From contig CAVZIL010000004.1 of NCBI GenBank assembly GCA_963775505.1, forward strand, positions 62,001-126,000: a stretch of 64,000 bases of DNA, in the 5' to 3' direction. A model generated the notes under the pieces. The model had not been told where the DNA came from. It did not search any database and saw only the letters and a list, made by a program, of their open reading frames with translations. A program made the translations under genes and the position numbers. Of this stretch, positions 52,357 through 60,960 are shown in pieces (position 1 is the first letter of the stretch; each line of letters begins with the position of its first letter). The DNA is from JAIBJN01 sp963775505 (GTDB lineage: Bacteria; Actinomycetota; Thermoleophilia; Gaiellales; Gaiellaceae).

Positions 52357-53192
52357 CGCACCATCACCTTCCGCGCCGTCGAGAGGCCGAGGCTCCGGGC
52401 GATCGCGTCGCCGACGAGGTTCACCGAGATGGTCAGGAGGCCGATGAGCGCGGCCGGCACGAGGATGACGTACGGGTTGAGCGTCAGCCCGCCGCGGTTC
52501 TCACTGATGATGAGCGCCCAGTCGGCGTCCGGAGGCTGGAGACCGAGCCCGAGGAAGTTCACGGACGCGACGAGGATGATGCAGTAGGTGAAGCGGAGGC
52601 CGACATCGGCCAGGAGCGGCCCGACGATGTTCGGCAGGATCTCGCGCCGGAGGATCGCGCCTGTCCTCTCGCCCCGGGCGACGGCCGCTTCGACAAACCC
52701 GCGGACCGACTGCTCGAGGGTTGCGGTGCGGACGATCCGGGCGATGGGCGGGAGCTGGACGAGCGCCACGCCGATCACGAGCACGGCCTTGCTCGTCCCT
52801 GCGCCCGTGACCAGGACGAGCAGGAAGAGGAGCGGCGGGAAGGCGAGGAGGACGTCGGCGCTGCGCATGAGGATCGGGTCGACGAGCGTGCGGCTGAATC
52901 CGGCGACGAGGCCGACCGTGATCCCCCCGGCGTAGGCAAGAAAGGTCGCCAGGCCCGCGAGGGCGAGGACGCTCCGTCCGCCCCAGAGAACTCGTGAGAA
53001 AACGTCACGGCCGAGGAAGTCGGTTCCGAAGGGGGCGCCGTCGCCTGGCCCGCTGAGGGGGACGCCGATGGGCGCGTCCGGCGAGTGCGGCGCGAAGAAC
53101 GGCCCGAGCAGGGCGATACCGAGGACGGCCGCGAGGAGGGCGAGGCCCACCGCCCCCGTGTTCGTGCGCGCGAAGCGAAGACGTTCCGTCAC
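52353..53192 (-). CDS. Oligopeptide-type ABC permease (DppC-like)
   Basis: 279 residues from GTG 53192, which overlaps the DppB-like stop. An N-terminal TM helix, then GPGDGAPFGTDFLGRDVFSRVLWGGR (in pieces), is the DppC/OppC signature. The EAA loop is RGFVEAAVARGERTGAILRREILPN. Six TM segments. Forms the channel with the DppB-like protein. Confidence 0.93.
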   Translation of the reverse strand: MTERLRFARTNTGAVGLALLAAVLGIALLGPFFAPHSPDAPIGVPLSGPGDGAPFGTDFLGRDVFSRVLWGGRSVLALAGLATFLAYAGGITVGLVAGFSRTLVDPILMRSADVLLAFPPLLFLLVLVTGAGTSKAVLVIGVALVQLPPIARIVRTATLEQSVRGFVEAAVARGERTGAILRREILPNIVGPLLADVGLRFTYCIILVASVNFLGLGLQPPDADWALIISENRGGLTLNPYVILVPAALIGLLTISVNLVGDAIARSLGLSTARKVMVR

Positions 53193-54208
53193 TGCTCGGT
53201 CCTCAGCTTCGGCACGAGGAGGACGACGAGGAAGTCGGCGACGATGTTGAGGAAGAGATAGAAGGCGGCGACGAGCAGCGCCACCGACTGCACCTCGCGG
53301 ACGTCGCGGATGGCGACCGCGTCCACGAGCTCCTTTCCCAGCCCCGGATAGTTGAAGAGGTACTCGGTGACGACGATGCCGCCGACGAGGTACTGGATGT
53401 TCTGGGCGAAGACCTGGACGCTCGGCGCGAGCGCGTTCCTGAGCGCGTACCGGCGGACGACGACGCCCTCGCGGAGCCCGTTCAGCCGCGCCATCGTCAC
53501 GTACTCGGAGTTCAGCGTCTCGATCATCCCGGCCCGCACCATCCGGATGGAGGCGGCGAGGGAGGCGCCGAGCAGCGTCAGCATGGGCAGCACCAGCGCC
53601 TCCGGGCTCGCGAGCGGGCTCGTCCCCGGCGGGATCAGCGAGACCGGGGGGAGGACGTCGAGCCAGGAGAAGAAGACCAGGATGAGCAGCGACCCGATGA
53701 TGAACTCGGGCAGCGAGATGATCGCGAGCGAGAAGATCGAGATCGAGTGGTCCAGCGGGCGTCCCGCCCTCACGGCCGAGGCCACCCCGAGGACGAGCGC
53801 GAGCGGGACCATCAGGAGGGCGGTGAGCGTCGCGAGGACGAACGAGTTCGTGATCTTGGGCGAGATCTCGTCCCAGATCGGCGTCTCGCCGCCGGCTGCG
53901 TACCCGGCCGCCGAGTTGCCCAGGTCGCCGGTGAGAATTCCGCCGAGCCAGTCGAGATAGCGCTCGTGCGGAGGGCGGTCGAGCCCCATCAGCGCCTGCA
54001 TCTCGGCGAGCTGCTCGGGCGTCGCCGTCCTGCCGAGGACGGCGCCGGCCGCGTCGCCCGGCAGCACTTCTGTACCGACGAAGATGAGGACCGAGACGAC
54101 GAAGAGCGTGGCGAGGGCGGCGGCGACCCGGCGGACGAGGAACGACGCCAGTGGCCAGCGTCTCCGCGCGCGGCGGCTGTCGATCCGCCCGGCCGTCGTG
54201 TCGATCAT
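53189..54208 (-). CDS. Oligopeptide-type ABC permease (DppB-like)
   Basis: 339 residues from ATG 54208. The N-terminal helix plus VSVLIFVGTEVLPGDAAGAV and LMGLDRPPHERYLDWLGGIL are DppB/OppB signatures. TM segments follow, and the EAA loop is SEYVTMARLNGLREGVVVRRY with ALRNALAP. VTEYLFNYPGLGKELVDAV closes it. Heteromeric partner of DppC. Confidence 0.93.
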   Translation of the reverse strand: MIDTTAGRIDSRRARRRWPLASFLVRRVAAALATLFVVSVLIFVGTEVLPGDAAGAVLGRTATPEQLAEMQALMGLDRPPHERYLDWLGGILTGDLGNSAAGYAAGGETPIWDEISPKITNSFVLATLTALLMVPLALVLGVASAVRAGRPLDHSISIFSLAIISLPEFIIGSLLILVFFSWLDVLPPVSLIPPGTSPLASPEALVLPMLTLLGASLAASIRMVRAGMIETLNSEYVTMARLNGLREGVVVRRYALRNALAPSVQVFAQNIQYLVGGIVVTEYLFNYPGLGKELVDAVAIRDVREVQSVALLVAAFYLFLNIVADFLVVLLVPKLRTEQ

Positions 54209-54245
54209 CGCGCCCGCAGGCCGGGTGAGGCGCCGGAACGACCGC

Positions 54246-55882
54246 TCACGTGAGCCAGACGTCCCGGTAGTTCCACCCGCCGAGGTTGAAGAACGAGCTC
54301 GGGACGATGCCCTGGACGTTCTGAGCGGCACCGTCGACGAGGCTCTGGTAGGCCCAGACGATATAGCCGCCCTCGTCGTACTGGATCTGCTGGATCTGGT
54401 GCCAGAGCTCGGTCGCGGTCTGCTCGTCGGGGGCGCCCTGCGCCTCTCGGATGAGCCGGTCGGTCTCCGGATCGCGCCAGTGCGTCTCGTTCCAGACGGC
54501 GTCCGAGAGGAGCGCCTGCTCGTACCAGAGCGGGATGGACGAGTACGTCCAGAAGGACTGCGCGAAGTCGAGCTTCGTGTACAGGAGCGACGTGTCGAAG
54601 TATGCGTTCGCCGGCTCCTTCTTCACCTCCACGGTCACGCCGGCGCCCTTCGCCTGCTCGGCAAAGAGGGTGGCCGCCTCGACGAACCCGGGGACGATGT
54701 CCGACGTGTGGAGGGTGACGGTGAGGTTCTCGTGGCCGGCCTGGGCGAGGAGCGCCTGCGCCTGTTCGAGATCTTGCTCGCGCGCTGCCAGGTCCTCGGC
54801 GTAGAACGGCATCCCCTTCCCGGCGAGGTCGTTCCCGACCGACCCGAACCCGAAGAGGGCGCTGTCGATCAGGGCCTGGCGGTCCGGATCAGCCGGAATG
54901 CCTGCCGGACCAGCGGATCGTCGAACGGCTCGATGTCGACGGCCATGAGGAAGACCTGGAGCGCCGGGCTCTCCGCGACGATCACCTGGATGTCGCCGAG
55001 CTCCTGCTGCTCCTTCGCCTGGGCGAACGGGATCTGGCTGATCATGTCCACCTGGCCCGCGAGCAGGGCGTTCAACCGGGCGGCGTTGTCGTCGATCGAG
55101 ATGTCCTCCCACTCGTCCACGTACGGCTTGCCTTCGTCCCAGTAGTTCGGGTTCTTCACGCAGAGGCTGCGCTCCCCGACGGTGAACGACTCGAACATGA
55201 ACGCCCCCGTCCCGACGGGGTTCGTGAAGTCCTTCGCCCCGTTCTGGACGATGACGGTGTTCTGCTGGACGAAGGAGTCGAAGAGGCGCGCGTTCGGCGA
55301 CTTCAGCGGGATCTCGAGGGTGAGGTCGTCGATCTTCCTGACGTCCCGCAGGTTGATGTTCGTGACGCTCGAGTGCGAGACGTGCTTCGGGTCTGCCATC
55401 TCGCCGAACGTGTACATCACGTCGTCGGCGGTGAACGGCTTGCCGTCGTGCCACGTCACGTCCGGGCGCAGCGTGACCACCCAGACGGTCGAGTCATCGT
55501 TCGGGCTCCATTCGAGGGCGAGCCCCGGCTCCACCTCGAGCGTCGGCCCGACGCGGCTCAACGGGTCGAAGACGTTGTAGTAGCGCGAGGCGTCGATGAA
55601 CGACGACCCTCTGGCCGGATTGAACGACTCGCCCTTGCCGGCGCCGACGTGCCCGACCCGCAGCCGCCCGCCGCTCGTCGCTTCGCCGTCGGTGGTCTGG
55701 CCGGTCGTGCCCGCGATCTGCTCGTCGTCGTCGCCGCCGCAGGCGGCGAGGACTCCCGAAGCGCTGAGGACCAGGCCCGTCGCGGCCGCCCGCTCGATGA
55801 GCTTCCGGCGGGTCAGTCGCGCCTCCAGGATGTTGAGCGGTCCCCCGTTGCCCGTCATGCCTCGATCGTCGCTCGACGCCAT
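54246..55882 (-). CDS. Extracellular solute-binding lipoprotein (family 5), frameshifted
   Basis: About 545 residues. The start MASSDDRGMTGN leads to a Tat-like twin Arg (RRKLIERAAATGLVL) and a lipobox (GVLAAC) directly before GGDDD. The SBP_bac_5 body follows: GLALEWSPNDDSTVWVVTLR, VTWHDGKPFTADDVMYTF, GTGAFMFESF. The frame breaks near 54888. It resumes as DRQALIDSALFGFGSVGNDL and ends in FNLGGWNYRDVWLT. It captures peptides, opines or similar compounds outside the membrane. It is the first gene of the operon, directly behind the LacI-type operator. Confidence 0.85.
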
Positions 55883-55903
55883 GGTTCGGTGCCTCCTCGG
55901 CTA

Positions 55904-55951
55904 GGAAACCGGTTCCACGGCGTTTATCCCACCCGGGAATCGAGAAGTCAA
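55904..55951 (-). promoter_or_regulatory. Operon promoter overlapped by a LacI-type operator
   Basis: On the minus strand a -35 TTGACT (55946-55951) is followed after 17 bp by -10 GATAAA (55923-55928). Seven bp further is GGAACCGGTTTCC (55904-55916), a near palindrome with the AACCGGTT centre typical of LacI-family operators. A repressor bound there would cover the transcription start. It is 22 bp before the binding-protein start codon. Confidence 0.6.
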
Positions 55952-55994
55952 GATCGCGCCTCTCAGGCGAGCCGACTTGAACATGGTTTCTCCT

Positions 55995-57356
55995 TCATGG
56001 GTCGATGAGCTTGAGGACGTCCCAGGCTCCGGTCGAGCAGCGAACGCGGTCGAAGAGCACCGTGGCCGTCCCGTCGTCGCCTTCGAGGGCATACGTGCGG
56101 GACGAGTCGCGACCTGCGCCGAGCGGCGCGAGCACCTTGCTCGGCCCGCCCAATGGATGCCTGACGAGGCGGACCGAAGCTCCACAGCCTCGGCCGCTTC
56201 GCATGAAGTACACGGTGCCGTCGCTCGTGATCGACGGGCTGTACTGCTGGCGCCGGTCGGGATTCGGGATCCTCGTGGTCGTCCCCGCCGTGATGTCGTA
56301 GAGGAAGACGTCGCACGCCGGGGTGCAGCGGAACCACACGGCGTAGTTCTCGTTCACCTGTCCCGGCTCGGCGATCGTCCGCTTGCCCCAGCGAAGCCTG
56401 CCGAGCTCGCGGGTCTCGCCGGTGACGAGGTTTCGAAGCAGGACGAGGTCGGCGCGTGCCGCCGAGCTTCGCCGGCCGAAGAGCAGCCAGTCGCCCGAGA
56501 TGGTCGGGTGCCACTCCCAGTGCCTGGTGTTCACGCCGGCGGGAGGGGCCGAGCGACCACCGTCGACAAGATCGTAGAGCTGGAGGTTCGACTGCCTCCG
56601 GCGTACCTCCTGGTACACGAACGTGTCGCCGTCGAGGCCGCCCGAGAATCCCTGCGTGTGCGCGCGGTTCACCCGCACCCTCGGCTCGCCCGGCTGCTGG
56701 AGGTAGAGCGCCCAGCGCGGGCTCCGCCGCGTTGCCTGCGACCAGGCGATGTGCTCGTCATCCGCAGCCGGGACCGCCTCCTGAGCGCGAGTCGTCCGGA
56801 TCCCGATCTGTGGAAAGGCGGAGGCGTCGAGGTTGAGCGCCAGGTTGCCGCCGCCGCTCAGCCCTGCCGCCATGAGGTAGTACGTCTGGCCGGCGACGAC
56901 GGGGAAGACGATCTGCGACTGGACGCCGCCCCCGGCGTCGTCGTTGCAGGCGACCTCTGTGAGCGACCCTTGCGCGCCGGTGTACGCGGCGAGGGTCGTG
57001 TCGTAGTCGCTTCCGAACGTGTCCGCCGAAAGCGTCGTCGAGATCGGCGGCGTATAGGCGTACCAGACGGACGCCGCGCTGGCGAAGCAGGCCGGGTCGT
57101 CGGGAGCTGCCGTTGCCTCGAGCGTGCTGAGAGTGGTCGCAAAAGGCAGCGACCCGACGACTGCTGCGTTTGCGAAGTTGTCGTTCTCCGGTGGCGCGGC
57201 CGCGGCCGGCTGCTGTTCGGCCGCGAAGGCTGTTGGTGCTCCGAGCGGTGCGGCCGCCGGATCGGCCGCGGGCGGTACTGCGGCCGCCGGTCGGCTTGCG
57301 AGCGCCATCGCCACGAGGAGCGCCGAGATCAGATGTGCTCTCCTGAGACCGTTCAT
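55995..57356 (-). CDS. Secreted beta-propeller (TolB/WD-like) protein
   Basis: 453 residues from ATG 57356. A signal peptide (HLISALLVAMALASRPAAA) and an Ala/Pro region precede a DUF-like jelly-roll part (ENDNFANAAVVGSLPF, with SVWYAYTPP and DYDTTLAAYTG, Cys pairs). This NDxFANA... motif is known from bacterial PPC-like cell-surface domains. The C-terminal half has propeller-like strands: VPAADDEHIAWSQATRR, VNTRHWEWHPTISGDWLLFG, and RRQQYSPSITSDGTVYFMRS. Extracellular; ligand unknown. No enzymatic motif. Confidence 0.8.
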   Translation of the reverse strand: MNGLRRAHLISALLVAMALASRPAAAVPPAADPAAAPLGAPTAFAAEQQPAAAAPPENDNFANAAVVGSLPFATTLSTLEATAAPDDPACFASAASVWYAYTPPISTTLSADTFGSDYDTTLAAYTGAQGSLTEVACNDDAGGGVQSQIVFPVVAGQTYYLMAAGLSGGGNLALNLDASAFPQIGIRTTRAQEAVPAADDEHIAWSQATRRSPRWALYLQQPGEPRVRVNRAHTQGFSGGLDGDTFVYQEVRRRQSNLQLYDLVDGGRSAPPAGVNTRHWEWHPTISGDWLLFGRRSSAARADLVLLRNLVTGETRELGRLRWGKRTIAEPGQVNENYAVWFRCTPACDVFLYDITAGTTTRIPNPDRRQQYSPSITSDGTVYFMRSGRGCGASVRLVRHPLGGPSKVLAPLGAGRDSSRTYALEGDDGTATVLFDRVRCSTGAWDVLKLIDP

Positions 57357-57421
57357 GGTTCCTCCTCGGTGACCACCCCGAGCCGGATCAGTGCCTTCTC
57401 CGATCCCGAGCCGTGGCCGTG

Positions 57422-57982
57422 TCATGTCCCGAAGCTCCTCGTGATCTCCTCCGCGTCCGCGAGCGCTCGCTGGAGGTCGTTCTGTCCGTTGCCCGCGGCC
57501 TCGAAGGCCTTGCTGATTGCCCGGCTGAAGGCCTTCGCCTCGGCCGTGCCGGCGAAGACGAAGCCTCCCGGGCCGCTCGACTCGGCCGCTTTCCGCAGGA
57601 GACTCCCTGCGTCGCCGAGGTGCTCGCAGGCTCGCGCGACGAACCGAGCCGCGGGCTCGAACCGCCCCGGCTCACCCGCGCGCCTGAGCGTTTGGGCGCA
57701 CTCGAGGTACAGGCGCGCCTCGCGCCGCATCCTGGACTGAGTAATGGCACCGCCCAGCGCGATCTGGCCGTCGACGCGGCGGCTATAGCCCGTGATCTGC
57801 TCGAGCCAGTGCTGCTCCCCGGCCGTGATCGCTTCGGGCTCCGGTTCCACCGTCGTAGTCGAGACGGGCTTCGGCTGGGTGGTCGTGGGCGGGACGGTCG
57901 CGCGCTCCGCGCCGCCGCACGCGGCGAACGCGAGCGTCGAGAGGACCGCCGCAGCCGCCAAGCCCCTCGGCGATCTGCTCAT
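57422..57982 (-). CDS. Lipoprotein of unknown function
   Basis: 186 residues. ATG 57982 follows AGGAGG; the lipobox TLAFAAC lies near residue 23 after a short signal peptide. Pro/Thr-rich spacer (TVPPTTTQPKPVSTTTVEPE) then a helical domain with two Cys (LECAQTLRR and RACEHLGD). No recognised family. It lies upstream of the secreted propeller gene on the same strand, 65 bp apart. Confidence 0.75.
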   Translation of the reverse strand: MSRSPRGLAAAAVLSTLAFAACGGAERATVPPTTTQPKPVSTTTVEPEPEAITAGEQHWLEQITGYSRRVDGQIALGGAITQSRMRREARLYLECAQTLRRAGEPGRFEPAARFVARACEHLGDAGSLLRKAAESSGPGGFVFAGTAEAKAFSRAISKAFEAAGNGQNDLQRALADAEEITRSFGT

Positions 57983-58154
57983 GATCTCCTCCTTCGTAGG
58001 CATGCAGCGACCGTAGGACGTGCCCGACGGCCGCGCCTCGGGGCAGACCCCGGTGTTGCCTCGATGACCGCCCCGGTCGTGCCCGCGCGCCGACGGGTCC
58101 GACGAGACCTAGCGGCGAGCGAGCACTCAGATCGCGGATGGATAGCCTGCGCTC

Positions 58155-59057
58155 GTGGCGCCTCCCGCGATCGAGACGGCCGGGCTGACGAAGTTCTACG
58201 GCGCTCAGCGTGGCATCGAGGATCTCGATCTCCGCGTCGAGCCGGGCGAGGTCTTCGGCTACCTGGGGCCGAACGGGGCCGGGAAGACGACGACGATCCG
58301 GCTCCTGCTCGACCTGATCCGCCCGACGCGGGGGCGCGCTTCGATCGTCGGTCACGACGTCACTGCCGAGAGTGTCCAGGCGCGCCGGCTCACGGGGTAC
58401 CTGCCCGGCGAGCTGAAGCCCCCGGCGCAGAGCACCGCGGCAGCGTTCCTCGCCTACCTGGGCCGGCTGCGCGGCGGCGTCGATCGGCTGGTGATCGAGG
58501 AGCTCGCCGAGCGCCTAGACCTCGACCTGAGACGCCGGATCGGCGACCTCTCGAAGGGCAACAAGCAGAAGGTCGGCGTCGTCGCCGCGTTCATGCACGA
58601 CCCGGCGGTGCTCATCCTGGACGAGCCGACGACCGGGCTCGACCCGATCCGCCAGGAGGACGTGCTCGACCTCGTCCGCGAGCGCGCCGCCGCTGGCCGC
58701 ACGGTGTTCCTTTCCTCGCACGAGCTCGACCAGGTCGAGCACGTGGCCGGGCGCGTCGGGATCGTCCGCGATGGGCGGCTCGTCGCCGTCGAGTCGATCG
58801 CGGAGCTGAAGGAGCGGGCGATCCGGAAGGTCGAGGTCCGCCTGGCCGGAGCAGCCGACGGGATCGAGCGGCTGCGCGAAGTGCCGGGTGTCGAGTCGTT
58901 TGCGCGCGACGGGGACGTCGTGCGGCTCGAGGTGCATGGCTCGATGGACGCGCTCGTCAAGGAGCTGGCGAACGTCCCGGTGCAGACGCTCACGAGCGAG
59001 CCGCCCGAGCTCGACGAGATCTTCCTCTCCTACTACGGGCGGGATCATGCGGACTGA
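58155..59057 (+). CDS. ABC-2 type exporter ATPase
   Basis: 300 residues from GTG 58155. Walker A GPNGAGKTTTIRLLL, signature DLSKGNKQKVGVVAAF, Walker B LILDEPTTGLDP and switch FLSSHELDQVEH are intact. The C-terminal domain DUF4162-like region (RKVEVRLAGAADGIERL) is typical of CcmA/NodI-like exporters. It overlaps the permease start by 11 bp, so one operon. Substrate unknown; drug or lipid export possible. Confidence 0.93.
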   Translation: MAPPAIETAGLTKFYGAQRGIEDLDLRVEPGEVFGYLGPNGAGKTTTIRLLLDLIRPTRGRASIVGHDVTAESVQARRLTGYLPGELKPPAQSTAAAFLAYLGRLRGGVDRLVIEELAERLDLDLRRRIGDLSKGNKQKVGVVAAFMHDPAVLILDEPTTGLDPIRQEDVLDLVRERAAAGRTVFLSSHELDQVEHVAGRVGIVRDGRLVAVESIAELKERAIRKVEVRLAGAADGIERLREVPGVESFARDGDVVRLEVHGSMDALVKELANVPVQTLTSEPPELDEIFLSYYGRDHAD

Positions 59058-59847
59058 GGTCGCCCTGCAGGCGCTTAGAGAGCGCCGGCGGTCGCTCATC
59101 TGGTGGGCCCTCGGGGTCGTCACGCTCGTCCTCCTTACCGTCGCCTTCTATCCCTCCATCCGGGACGACACGGCGATCAACGAATACGTGAAGGACCTCC
59201 CGGAGTCGCTGCGCGGCCTCTTCGCCGGCGGCGAGCTCGACATCGCAAGTCCTGCCGGCTACCTCAACAGCCAGATCTACTCATTGATGGCGCCGCTGGT
59301 GTTCCTCGTCTTCGCCGTGGGGGCCGGCGCCGGCGCAGTGGCCGGGGAGGAGGAGCGCGGGACGCTCGACTTCCTGCTCGCGCACCCGCTGCGCCGGCGC
59401 GACTATGCCGTCCAGCGCTTCCTCGCCCTCACCGCGCTGGTGGCAGCGCTTTCCGTCGTCCTCCTCGCGACCACGTGGCTCGGGTCCCTCGCGGTCGACC
59501 TGGAGATCGGCTTCGGGCGGATCGCCGCCGCCACGGTCAGCGTGGGCCTGCTCGCGGTCCTCTTCGGGACGCTCGCCCTCGCGGCGGGATCGGTGCGGCC
59601 CGGCCGCGCACGGGCGATCGCGGTCGCGGCGGGGGTTGCCGTCGCCGCCTGGCTCCTGGACGGGCTCGGCCAGGCGGTCGACTTCCTCGAGCCCTGGCGC
59701 CGCCTCTCGCCGTACTACCAGGCGATCGGCCGCAACCCGCTGCGCGAAGGGGCGCTCTGGTCGAGCTGGGCCCTGCTGGCGGCAGCCACGGCAGTCCTGG
59801 CTGCCGCGGCCGCTCTCGGGCTGGAACGCCGCGACCTGCGCCAGTAG
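59047..59847 (+). CDS. ABC-2 type permease
   Basis: 266 residues, six TM segments. After MRTEVALQALRERRRSLIWW and a TM helix, an extracytoplasmic loop with LPESLRGLFAGGELDIASPA precedes TM2. The EEERGTLDFLLAHPLRRRDYA motif is the conserved cytoplasmic loop of ABC-2 permeases. Partner of the ATPase. A MetE-C-like gene starts 27 bp later and might be in the same transcript. Confidence 0.9.
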   Translation: MRTEVALQALRERRRSLIWWALGVVTLVLLTVAFYPSIRDDTAINEYVKDLPESLRGLFAGGELDIASPAGYLNSQIYSLMAPLVFLVFAVGAGAGAVAGEEERGTLDFLLAHPLRRRDYAVQRFLALTALVAALSVVLLATTWLGSLAVDLEIGFGRIAAATVSVGLLAVLFGTLALAAGSVRPGRARAIAVAAGVAVAAWLLDGLGQAVDFLEPWRRLSPYYQAIGRNPLREGALWSSWALLAAATAVLAAAAALGLERRDLRQ

Positions 59848-59874
59848 TCGGACCTGACCTCGTAGCATCCCGCC

Positions 59875-60960
59875 GTGGCTGTCCGGACTCCTGCCCGCGC
59901 CGAGGTCGTCGGCAGCCTGCTGCGGCCGCCCGAGCTTCTCGCGGCGGTCGACCAGCGCTCCGACCCCGTGCACCTCGGCGCCGTCGCCGACGCGGCCGTC
60001 GAGCGCGTCGTCCGGCGGCAGGTCGAGATCGGGCTCGACGTCGTGTCCGACGGGGAGTTCCGCCGCTGGATGTTCCTCAACTCCTTCTACGACGCCGTCG
60101 AGGGGGTCGCGACCGACCGGAGCGCCGTCGAGTTCCGGAACGAGCGGGGCGAGACGATCGTCCTGATGGTGCCCTCGATCGAGGATCGGCTCCGGCGTGT
60201 GGACAGCCCCGCCGCGCGCGAGGCCGCCTTCCTTGCCGGCATCACGGATCGGCCGTTCAAGGTCACCTTCCCCGCCGCGTCGATCTTCGCGCACCCGTTC
60301 GGCGTCTCACCCGGCGCGTACGAGACGCACGACGAGTTCGTCGAGCACGCGATCGCGATCGAGCGGGAGCTGATCGCCGACGCGGTTGACGCCGGCTGCC
60401 GTTACGTCCAGCTCGACTTCCCGCTCTATCCGTACCTCGTCGACCCGGGCTGGAGCGCGCGCTTCGATGAGGCCGGGCATTCGGTGCCCGAGCTTCTGGA
60501 GAAGGCCCTCGCCGCGGACCAGGCCGTCCTCGAGGGCCTCCCGGAGGACGTGACCACCGGTCTCCACGTCTGCCGCGGGAACTACCGCTCGCGCTGGATC
60601 TGCGAAGGCTCGCTCGAGCCGGTCGCCGAGCGCGTGCTCGGCGAGCTGCCCTACGACGCCTTCCTGGTCGAGTGGGACGACGTCGGCCGGGAGGGCGGCT
60701 ACGAGCCGATCCGCTTCACGCCCGCCGGCCGGGTGGTCGTCATGGGGCTCGTCAGCTCGAAGCGCCGCGAGCTGGAGAGCGAGGACGACGTGCTCCGCCG
60801 GCTCGAGGAGGCAGCCGAGTTCCTGCCCGTCGAGCAGCTGGCGCTCTCGACGCAGTGCGGCTTCGCCTCGGTGCTGGAGGGCAACGAGATCGACGAGGAG
60901 ACGCAGTGGCGGAAGCTCGAGCTGGTCGCGCGCGTCGCCGACCGCGTCTGGCCTCGCTGA
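59875..60960 (+). CDS. Cobalamin-independent methionine synthase C-terminal-like protein
   Basis: 361 residues. The barrel features of MetE C-terminal/UROD-like proteins are visible: RAEVVGSLLRPPEL, VVSDGEFRRWMF, YVQLDFPLYPYL, LHVCRGNYRSRW and LALSTQCGFASVL (zinc ligand Cys and His). The N-terminal half of true MetE is absent, so it is a stand-alone form of the kind thought to transfer methyl groups with unusual donors or acceptors or to have xenobiotic-linked roles. GTG 59875. It converges on the P450 gene with no gap. Confidence 0.85.
   Translation: MAVRTPARAEVVGSLLRPPELLAAVDQRSDPVHLGAVADAAVERVVRRQVEIGLDVVSDGEFRRWMFLNSFYDAVEGVATDRSAVEFRNERGETIVLMVPSIEDRLRRVDSPAAREAAFLAGITDRPFKVTFPAASIFAHPFGVSPGAYETHDEFVEHAIAIERELIADAVDAGCRYVQLDFPLYPYLVDPGWSARFDEAGHSVPELLEKALAADQAVLEGLPEDVTTGLHVCRGNYRSRWICEGSLEPVAERVLGELPYDAFLVEWDDVGREGGYEPIRFTPAGRVVVMGLVSSKRRELESEDDVLRRLEEAAEFLPVEQLALSTQCGFASVLEGNEIDEETQWRKLELVARVADRVWPR

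Noticed and set aside
59848..59875. Possible SAM or cobalamin riboswitch before the MetE-C-like gene
   Set aside because: Only 27 bp separate it from the upstream permease gene, too short for any such structure.
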